Shown: one piece after another, positions 1-5,195 of the stretch | How the letters are laid out: each line of letters begins with the position of its first letter | How positions within the stretch are numbered: the first letter of the stretch is position 1 | Origin: Deltaproteobacteria bacterium | GTDB taxonomy: Bacteria; Desulfobacterota; Binatia; Binatales; Binataceae | Direction: 5' to 3' | Assembly (NCBI GenBank): GCA_003161515.1 | Contig: PMOH01000438.1 | Span: 1-5,195, forward strand | Length of the DNA: 5,195 bases | Made by a program: the position numbers and the translations under genes | Notes under the pieces: generated by a model | What the model was told of the DNA's origin: nothing | What the model saw: the letters and a program-made list of their open reading frames with translations, nothing else | Databases searched by the model: none

Positions 1-1311
1 GACGCCGATCTTGCGCATATCGATCTCGCGCTGACTGTTTCCGCGATGCGCTACATTTCCGATCTGCACATCGGAAGGGTCAACCCGCAGCACTTCAAGT
101 TCGGACTCACGGTCGGTCCCAAAAAGTATGACCTGGCCGACGAGCTTCGAACGCAAGTGCTTCCCGCGTCGGACATTGCCGCAGTGATCGCGAAAGTTGA
201 GCCACCCTACGACGGCTATCGTCGGGCCGAAGGAGCGCTCGCCAAGTATTCGAAGATGGCGACAGCGGGTGACACCCCCCCCATACCAGTCCCGCAAAAA
301 GGTGTGCGCCCCAACGGTACTTTCGCCTCGATGCCGCAGTTAGTCGCGCGATTGCGTCAGCTCGGCGATCTTCCTTCCAGTGCCGACGTGCCCGCCGACT
401 CGACGCTGTACAAAGGTGCCATTGTCGATGCGGTGAAACATTTCCAGCATCGTCACGGCCTCGATACTGACGGCGTGTTGGGAAAGGGCACTGTTAACGA
501 ATTGAATGTGCCGCTCAAAACGCGCGTGCTACAACTCCAACTCACGCTTGAACGATATCGGTGGATACCGCCGGACTTCCCCGAGCCGCCAATTATCGTC
601 AACATTCCCGAATTCGAGCTGCGTACCATGCGCCGCCAACCGGCCTCTTTCCTCACGATGAGAGTGGTCGTGGGCAAAGCGATGCGCACGCAGACGCCCG
701 TGTTCGCCGACCAGATGAAATATCTGATCTTTCGCCCGTATTGGCTCGTTCCGACCTCGATTCTGCGCAACGAGACGATCCCGAAGACTCGGCGCAATCC
801 CAACTACCTGGGAGATAACGGCTTCGAAGTAGTCGATCAAAGCGGCAACATCGTCCCTTCATCGCCGGCCTCGGACGATGTCATAGATGGACTTCGTTCC
901 GGCTCGTATCGTGTGCGGCAGAAACCCGGGCTCAAGAATGCGCTCGGCCTGGTCAAGTTCATATTCCCCAATCAATACAACGTGTACCTGCACAGCACGC
1001 CGGAACAGGAATTGTTCTCGCGGTCCCGCCGCGACTTCAGTCACGGATGTATCAGGGTCGAAAGGCCCGCCGACCTGGCAGCGTGGGTTCTTCGAGACCG
1101 GCCCGAATGGACAATGGACAAGATACAAGCGGCAATGAAGACCGGCCCCGACAACGTTCAGGTAAATCTCAAAAAACCTATTCCAGTACTAATTCTCTAT
1201 AGTACCGCAGTAGTCAATCCAGAAGGCGAAGTAAGATTCTTCAACGACATCTATGGCTATGACAAGTCACTAGCCATAGTATTGGCGAACGGCCCTCCAT
1301 ACCCAGGCTGA
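1..1311 (+). CDS. L,D-transpeptidase, YcbB/LdtD type (5' partial)
   Basis: Periplasmic murein L,D-transpeptidase, expected to make 3-3 (mDAP-mDAP) peptidoglycan crosslinks that bypass penicillin-binding proteins. The reading frame is open from base 1, and the residues before the first ATG (position 46) continue the family's conserved helix leading into RYISDLHIGRVNP, so the true start and signal peptide lie upstream. Visible parts in order: the end of the scaffold domain (to about base 240); a Pro-rich linker; a PG_binding_1-like segment at about 340-510 (AVKHFQHRHGLDTDGVLG); and a YkuD catalytic domain at about 580-1100. The catalytic signature is SHGCIRVE, with the nucleophilic Cys at codon 1048-1050 and its adjacent His at 1042-1044; the YLHSTP motif has its His at 991-993. 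About 436 residues are present; family members are usually 500-620. The last 50 codons are AT-rich with many GTA, CTA and CCA codons, unlike the rest. The gene ends with TGA, convergent with the hydrolase gene. Family assignment is firm; the exact physiological role is inferred. Confidence 0.93.
   Translation, partial: DADLAHIDLALTVSAMRYISDLHIGRVNPQHFKFGLTVGPKKYDLADELRTQVLPASDIAAVIAKVEPPYDGYRRAEGALAKYSKMATAGDTPPIPVPQKGVRPNGTFASMPQLVARLRQLGDLPSSADVPADSTLYKGAIVDAVKHFQHRHGLDTDGVLGKGTVNELNVPLKTRVLQLQLTLERYRWIPPDFPEPPIIVNIPEFELRTMRRQPASFLTMRVVVGKAMRTQTPVFADQMKYLIFRPYWLVPTSILRNETIPKTRRNPNYLGDNGFEVVDQSGNIVPSSPASDDVIDGLRSGSYRVRQKPGLKNALGLVKFIFPNQYNVYLHSTPEQELFSRSRRDFSHGCIRVERPADLAAWVLRDRPEWTMDKIQAAMKTGPDNVQVNLKKPIPVLILYSTAVVNPEGEVRFFNDIYGYDKSLAIVLANGPPYPG
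1251..1279 (+). repeat. Inverted repeat inside the 3' end of the transpeptidase gene
   Basis: A perfect 9-base inverted repeat: CTATGGCTA at 1251-1259 and TAGCCATAG at 1271-1279. The 11-base spacer can add three more pairs (TGA 1260-1262 with TCA 1267-1269) if C1270 is bulged, leaving a CAAG loop. It lies about 30 bases before the stop codon, in the AT-rich tail of the gene. No T-tract follows, so it is not a standard intrinsic terminator. It could protect the mRNA 3' end or be chance; no function is shown. Confidence 0.45.
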
Positions 1312-1320
1312 TTAGCCACT

Positions 1321-1341
1321 CGAATAGCTATTCGCGAATAG
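1321..1341. repeat. Overlapping palindromes between convergent genes
   Basis: The 7-mer CGAATAG (1321-1327) is followed directly by its reverse complement CTATTCG (1328-1334) and then by CGAATAG again (1335-1341). This makes two overlapping perfect 14-base palindromes, 1321-1334 and 1328-1341. It fills most of the 35-base gap between the transpeptidase stop (1311) and the hydrolase stop (1347). Either pair can form a 5-bp stem with a 4-base loop (AGCT or CGCG). Neither strand has a following T-run, so a classical terminator is not supported. It may be a bidirectional 3'-end element, a protein-binding site or a small repeat of this genome. Confidence 0.6.
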
Positions 1342-1346
1342 TTACT

Positions 1347-2183
<837 letters not shown>

Positions 2184-2205
2184 ATTGTCGATTTTTGTAA
2201 AGCCG

Positions 2206-3153
2206 TCAGCTGGAACGCAAGGGCGTTTCGCGCATGAAGCGGAGCGTGTGGTCCAAATCGCGGATGCCGGCATCGGAGCCTAGCCCCTGCGCTACCAACG
2301 CCGCCGCCGCATTGCCGAGTTTCATGCATTCCGCCGGCGCCCATCCGAGCCCGAGCGCGCGGATGAAACCTGCGCAATACGCGTCACCGCATCCGGATGT
2401 ATCGACGACATCAATGTTGTGCGCCGGCAGATGAACCCGCTCGCGCGCGGTCGTTAGCAAACTGCCGTCGTCGCCCATTGTCAGCACGACTCCTCCGACG
2501 CCGAAGAGCAACAGCTGAATCGCCGCCTGTTCCGGAGTGGATGTCTCCGTCAATTTGCAAGCTTGGTCGGCGTTGGGCATGAACCAATCGACGAACGGCA
2601 GGCACGGTTTCAGGATCGCGAGGAGTTTCGGCGAGCCTTCACTGAGGATATCCATGCTGGTGGTCGCGCCGCCGTCGCGCGCGCGCCGCAAGATCTGCGG
2701 CGCACCATCGCGCCCGAGTCCGCGCATCGAATCGTTGCCGCCGAGATGCAGATGCGCCGCGCTCTCGATCAACTGCCACGGTACGTCGTCGATCGAATAG
2801 ACTGCGTTGGCTCCGATCGCATGAAGCGCCGGCCGGTCTCCGTTTGGACGAATTGGGAGAATGCTCGCCGAGGTTTGAACTCCGGGTTTGCGAACGACGT
2901 GAGTGGTATCGACGCCGAAGCCGCTCAGTGCGCGAATGAGCACGTCGCCAAGAGCGTCGTCGCCGACTGCGCCGACCGTCGCGACCGCGAGTCCCAATTT
3001 CGCGAGGCCGACTGCTGTACCCGCCGCGCTGCCGGCCGGCGCGAGCCGAATCTCGTCGAGCAGCACGCTGCCCTGCCCCTCGGGAATGTGCGTGACGTAG
3101 CGGCCGAGGATGTCGAGGACGTGCGCGCCGAGCGTCACGACTATATCGCTCAT
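2206..3153 (-). CDS. PfkB-family carbohydrate kinase
   Basis: A cytoplasmic ribokinase/PfkB-fold kinase of 315 residues, normal for the family, expected to transfer phosphate from ATP to a sugar, sugar acid or nucleoside. Visible elements: the N-terminal strand with a substrate-side Asp14 (HVLDILG); the glycine-rich first signature region AGSAAGTAVGLAKLG (about 40-54); GDDALGD at 65-70; TMGDDGS at 225-231, where the family usually has TxGxxG; and the C-terminal signature DTSGCGDAYCAGF (251-263), with catalytic base Asp257 and the anion hole GCGD. The usual GGxxxN of ribokinase is replaced by AGSAAG, so it is not a standard ribokinase and its substrate cannot be read from sequence. The start at 3153 shares one base with the aldolase stop (TGATG on the minus strand), which fixes the start and implies coupled translation. 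The frame is open upstream to 3660, but that stretch lies inside the aldolase gene in another frame. Confidence 0.93.
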   Translation of the reverse strand: MSDIVVTLGAHVLDILGRYVTHIPEGQGSVLLDEIRLAPAGSAAGTAVGLAKLGLAVATVGAVGDDALGDVLIRALSGFGVDTTHVVRKPGVQTSASILPIRPNGDRPALHAIGANAVYSIDDVPWQLIESAAHLHLGGNDSMRGLGRDGAPQILRRARDGGATTSMDILSEGSPKLLAILKPCLPFVDWFMPNADQACKLTETSTPEQAAIQLLLFGVGGVVLTMGDDGSLLTTARERVHLPAHNIDVVDTSGCGDAYCAGFIRALGLGWAPAECMKLGNAAAALVAQGLGSDAGIRDLDHTLRFMRETPLRSS

Positions 3154-3155
3154 CA
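3151..3155 (-). promoter_or_regulatory. TGATG stop-start overlap (translational coupling)
   Basis: On the minus strand the aldolase TGA (3155-3153) and the kinase ATG (3153-3151) share the base A. Only weak purine patches precede the ATG: AAGAAG with 11 bases between, and GAG with 6 bases between. Re-initiation by ribosomes finishing the aldolase is therefore the likely mode of kinase translation and would keep the two proteins in proportion. Confidence 0.7.
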
Positions 3156-3842
3156 GTGACTCGACTTCTTGCGCGCGATTTCGCGATCCTGTCGCGCGAT
3201 CACTGCCGCGTGAAGTTGCGCGACGGTTTTTTCGGGCAGCACGGTCACTGGCTTGCCGGTCGCGAGCGCCTCCATATAGATGTGCGCGGATTTCTCGAGC
3301 AGCTCGACGAAGGTGAAGGTCTTGTCGAGGTCGGTGCCGATGCAAAGCGTGCCGTGATTCTGAAGTATGTAACAGTGGCATCGATTGGCGAGCTTGCGTG
3401 CGACGTTGTCGTGCAATTCGCGCGTGCCTGACAGGGCGTACGGCACGACGTCGATGGTGTTGCCAATTGCCAGAGTGACTTCGTCGAACAGCGGCGGGAT
3501 CGGCTCGTTCAGTATGCTGAGTGCGCTCGCGAAGCTCTGATGGGTGTGGATAACGGCGCTGACGTCGGCGCGCGCCTGGTAGGTCGCGACGTGCATCGGA
3601 GTTTCGATCGACGGTTTGCGACTGCCCTCGATTGGCGCGAGGTCGAAGTCCACTACGCAAATGTCTTCGACCGTCATTACGTCATATTGGAGGCGCGTCG
3701 GCGTGACGGCGATCGCATTCTCGCCATCAACCAGTATCGAGACGTTGCCCGCGCTGCCCGATTTGGATCCGAAGTAACCGTCGGCCGACAGCCGCTGGCT
3801 TACCTGCAGGACTCGATGCTTGTAGTCGTCGTAGCGTCCCAT
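3153..3842 (-). CDS. Class II aldolase/adducin family protein (FucA-like)
   Basis: A cytoplasmic, zinc-dependent class II aldolase of 229 residues, close in size to L-fuculose-1-phosphate aldolase (about 215) and its relatives. Such enzymes reversibly split a ketose phosphate into DHAP and an aldehyde; related members are epimerases or decarboxylases. The domain spans about residues 7-200. Metal ligands are recognisable as His99 and His101 (IHTHQ) and His163 (QNHGT). The catalytic acid/base is probably Glu80 in PSIETPMH, equivalent to FucA Glu73. The phosphate-binding region SGSAGNVS lies at 28-35. The ATG at 3842 gives the typical family N-terminus (RYDDYKHRVLQ), and I see no better start downstream. 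A strong hairpin with a T-tract ends 3 bases before this ATG, leaving no normal ribosome-binding site. The gene is coupled to the PfkB kinase, which suggests that the kinase makes the phosphorylated substrate. The aldolase activity is inferred from the conserved residues; substrate unknown. Confidence 0.9.
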   Translation of the reverse strand: MGRYDDYKHRVLQVSQRLSADGYFGSKSGSAGNVSILVDGENAIAVTPTRLQYDVMTVEDICVVDFDLAPIEGSRKPSIETPMHVATYQARADVSAVIHTHQSFASALSILNEPIPPLFDEVTLAIGNTIDVVPYALSGTRELHDNVARKLANRCHCYILQNHGTLCIGTDLDKTFTFVELLEKSAHIYMEALATGKPVTVLPEKTVAQLHAAVIARQDREIARKKSSH

Positions 3843-3845
3843 CTC

Positions 3846-3895
3846 AAAAAAACTCGCCCCCGCGTATCGCCTGATTGGACGATACCGCGGGGGCG
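3846..3895 (-). terminator. Intrinsic terminator or attenuator before the aldolase gene
   Basis: Read on the minus strand, a GC-rich stem is followed by TTTTTTT. The arms, written on the plus strand, are CGCCCCCGCG (3855-3864) and CGCGGGGGCG (3886-3895), a perfect 10-bp stem. It is extended by TATCG/CGATA (3865-3869 with 3880-3884) across one bulged C at 3885, with a 10-base loop at 3870-3879. The T-tract corresponds to A3846-A3852, two bases past the stem. The plus strand lacks a T-run after the hairpin, so the element is directional. It lies 13 bases beyond the aldehyde dehydrogenase stop and ends 3 bases before the aldolase ATG. It may terminate the dehydrogenase transcript, act as an attenuator for the downstream operon, or both. 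The G-rich descending arm is the only Shine-Dalgarno-like tract near the start and would be hidden in the stem. Confidence 0.85.
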
Positions 3896-3908
3896 ATGTT
3901 ATTCGCCA

Positions 3909-5195
3909 CTACGAAAGTTTGACGGAGTTAACCACCTGGATTTCCGTGAAGCCCATCAGACCCCACGGGCCGTTCTCCACGCCGATGCCCGACCATTTCG
4001 CTCCGCCGAACGGCAGATTCGGCGCGATCGCGAGATGCTGATTGACCCACGCCGAACCGCATTCGAGCTGCGAGGCGACTTCGGTGCCGCGGGCCGAATC
4101 GTTGGACCATACCGAGCCGCTCAGGCCGAAGTGCGTCGAGTTCGCGCGGCGGACGGCGTCGTCGACATCCTTATAAGGAATGATCGGAAGCGCCGGGCCG
4201 AACTGCTCTTCATCGACCAGCCGCACGCCATCGGAAATATTCCCGACGATGGTCGGCGCGAAGAAGTAGCCTTCCTTGCCGACGCGCGCGCCGCCCGAGA
4301 CGATCTTGGCGCCGTGCTTCTTGGCGTCCTCGACCAGCTCGGTCACGCGCTCGAACTGCATCTTGTTGTTGATCGGACCAAGTTGGGTACCAGCCTCGAG
4401 TCCGTCGCCAACCTTGACGCCCTTGGCGATTTCGCCGAGGTTGTCGAGCAACGCGTTGTACATCTGCTCCGGAACGTACACGCGCTTGATCGCGCTGCAA
4501 ATTTGTCCCGAGTTCTCGAACGCGCCCCAGAAAATCTTCTGTGCGACCGCCGCGGGATCCACATCAGCCAGGATGATCGCGGCGTCGTTGCCGCCGAGCT
4601 CGAGCGTGACGCGCTTCAAATCGGGCGCGGCCGCCGCAGCGACGCGCTTGCCGGTCTCGACCGAGCCGGTGAATGAAATCTTTCGCGGCACCGGATGGGT
4701 AGTCATCCACGCGCCGAGCTCGTCGCCGCCGGAAACCACGTTGAGGACTCCGGGCGGAACGAGGTCGCGCAGAATCTCGCCGAGCATCAGCGTCGTGATC
4801 GGCGTGTACGGCGAAGGCTTCAGCACGATCGTGTTGCCTGCGAGTAGGGCCGGCGCGATCTTCCACATCCCGAGCATCAGCGGGTAATTCCACGGCGTGA
4901 TCGCGGCGACGACGCCGAGCGGCTTGCGTTTGATTTCGATTTTGCCCTGCGGCGTGTCCTGCAGTACCTCGGAGGGCAGATCGAGCATCGCAGTGTATGC
5001 GCACCACATCGAGGTGCCCATGATTTCCTGTCCAGCTTTGTCGAGCGGCTTGCCCTGCTCTTGCGTGAGCGTCCGCGCGAGACCTTCGGGCGGCTGTTGC
5101 AATGCGGCCGCGCAATCCTGGAGGACTTTGCGCCGCGCGTTGACGTCCTTGCTCCAACTGGGGAACGCCTTTTGAGCGGCGTTCATCGCCTGGTC
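3909..5195 (-). CDS. NAD(P)-dependent aldehyde dehydrogenase (5' partial)
   Basis: An ALDH-superfamily enzyme that oxidises an aldehyde to a carboxylic acid with NAD+ or NADP+. The frame remains open to the window edge, and the ATG at 5186 lies inside the conserved N-terminal helix (AAQKAFPSW), so about 40-50 N-terminal residues are outside. Counting from that internal Met, the motifs are: ITPWNYPL with oxyanion-hole Asn100; the cofactor-binding KPSPYTP with Lys123; FTGS at 172-175; general base Glu196 in LELGGND; nucleophile Cys230 in NSGQICSAIKR; and Glu327 in EEQFGP. All catalytic residues are present, so the enzyme should be active. The C-terminus (FTEIQVVNSVKLS, then TAG) is typical of classical NAD-dependent ALDHs. 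The substrate cannot be named. It is the first gene of the minus-strand series, 66 bases upstream of the aldolase and divided from it by a terminator-like hairpin. It may oxidise the aldehyde released by the aldolase; this is inference from proximity. Confidence 0.94.
   Translation of the reverse strand, partial: DQAMNAAQKAFPSWSKDVNARRKVLQDCAAALQQPPEGLARTLTQEQGKPLDKAGQEIMGTSMWCAYTAMLDLPSEVLQDTPQGKIEIKRKPLGVVAAITPWNYPLMLGMWKIAPALLAGNTIVLKPSPYTPITTLMLGEILRDLVPPGVLNVVSGGDELGAWMTTHPVPRKISFTGSVETGKRVAAAAAPDLKRVTLELGGNDAAIILADVDPAAVAQKIFWGAFENSGQICSAIKRVYVPEQMYNALLDNLGEIAKGVKVGDGLEAGTQLGPINNKMQFERVTELVEDAKKHGAKIVSGGARVGKEGYFFAPTIVGNISDGVRLVDEEQFGPALPIIPYKDVDDAVRRANSTHFGLSGSVWSNDSARGTEVASQLECGSAWVNQHLAIAPNLPFGGAKWSGIGVENGPWGLMGFTEIQVVNSVKLS

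Noticed and set aside
46..48. ATG at 46 as the true start of the transpeptidase
   Set aside because: The frame is open to base 1, and the 15 codons before this ATG encode residues typical of the family's conserved scaffold helix, so the gene begins upstream of the window.
275..282. A run of eight C bases in the transpeptidase gene, a possible phase-variable tract
   Set aside because: The frame is intact across it, it encodes part of a Pro-rich linker in GC-rich DNA, and a single short C-run is not enough to argue for slippage control.
2184..2273. Upstream ATG (2273) for the hydrolase gene, adding 30 residues
   Set aside because: It would overlap the kinase gene and bury the Tat signal; the ATG at 2183 places the twin-arginine motif correctly near the N-terminus.
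2563..3159. A 198-codon open frame on the plus strand opposite the kinase gene
   Set aside because: It lacks recognisable motifs, has biased low-complexity composition, and is fully antisense to a PfkB gene with intact signatures.
3154..3660. N-terminal extension of the kinase frame into the aldolase gene
   Set aside because: The extra 169 residues are Arg-rich and not family-like, while the ATG at 3153 gives a normal-length PfkB protein and a classic TGATG overlap.
3843..3908. A sigma70 promoter for the aldolase operon in the intergenic gap
   Set aside because: I could not find a -10 hexamer with a suitably spaced -35 on the minus strand; the gap is mostly occupied by the hairpin and T-tract.
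3540..4676. A 378-codon open frame on the plus strand opposite the aldolase and aldehyde dehydrogenase genes
   Set aside because: Its translation is Arg/Ala/Asp-rich without any recognisable domain, and it lies antisense to two clearly conserved enzymes. It is a GC-driven antisense shadow.

Overview
The window is a GC-rich (about 60%) bacterial chromosomal segment, densely coded with five protein genes and very short intergenic gaps. An L,D-transpeptidase of the YcbB/LdtD type and a Tat-exported hydrolase point to a Gram-negative or other diderm bacterium, perhaps a soil or water lineage of the Proteobacteria or a neighbouring phylum. The sequence alone does not fix the taxon. I saw no RNA gene, CRISPR array, transposase, integrase or phage gene.

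Layout: (1) positions 1-1311, plus strand: the C-terminal part of a murein L,D-transpeptidase whose 5' end lies outside the window. (2) positions 1312-1346: a 35-base convergent gap filled mostly by an alternating 7-mer palindrome. (3) positions 1347-5195, minus strand, in transcription order: an NAD(P)-dependent aldehyde dehydrogenase cut by the window edge; a 66-base gap with a strong intrinsic-terminator-like hairpin; a class II aldolase; a PfkB-family sugar kinase whose start codon overlaps the aldolase stop; and a Tat-exported dienelactone-hydrolase-family protein 22 bases further on.

The aldolase and kinase are almost certainly co-transcribed and translationally coupled. They suggest a route in which a sugar or sugar-like compound is phosphorylated and then split into DHAP (or a similar triose phosphate) and a short aldehyde. 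The neighbouring aldehyde dehydrogenase could oxidise that aldehyde. This pathway reading is inference: no sugar isomerase, transporter or regulator is visible here, and the terminator partly separates the dehydrogenase from the other two genes. The exported hydrolase is probably in the same transcript but would act outside the cytoplasm. The transpeptidase is an unrelated, convergent cell-wall gene.

The most unusual items are the terminator hairpin whose T-tract ends 3 bases before the aldolase start codon, the overlapping palindromes between the convergent genes, and the AT-rich, rare-codon tail of the transpeptidase gene. The rest looks like ordinary metabolic and cell-wall content; I did not find a convincing new defence or mobile system.
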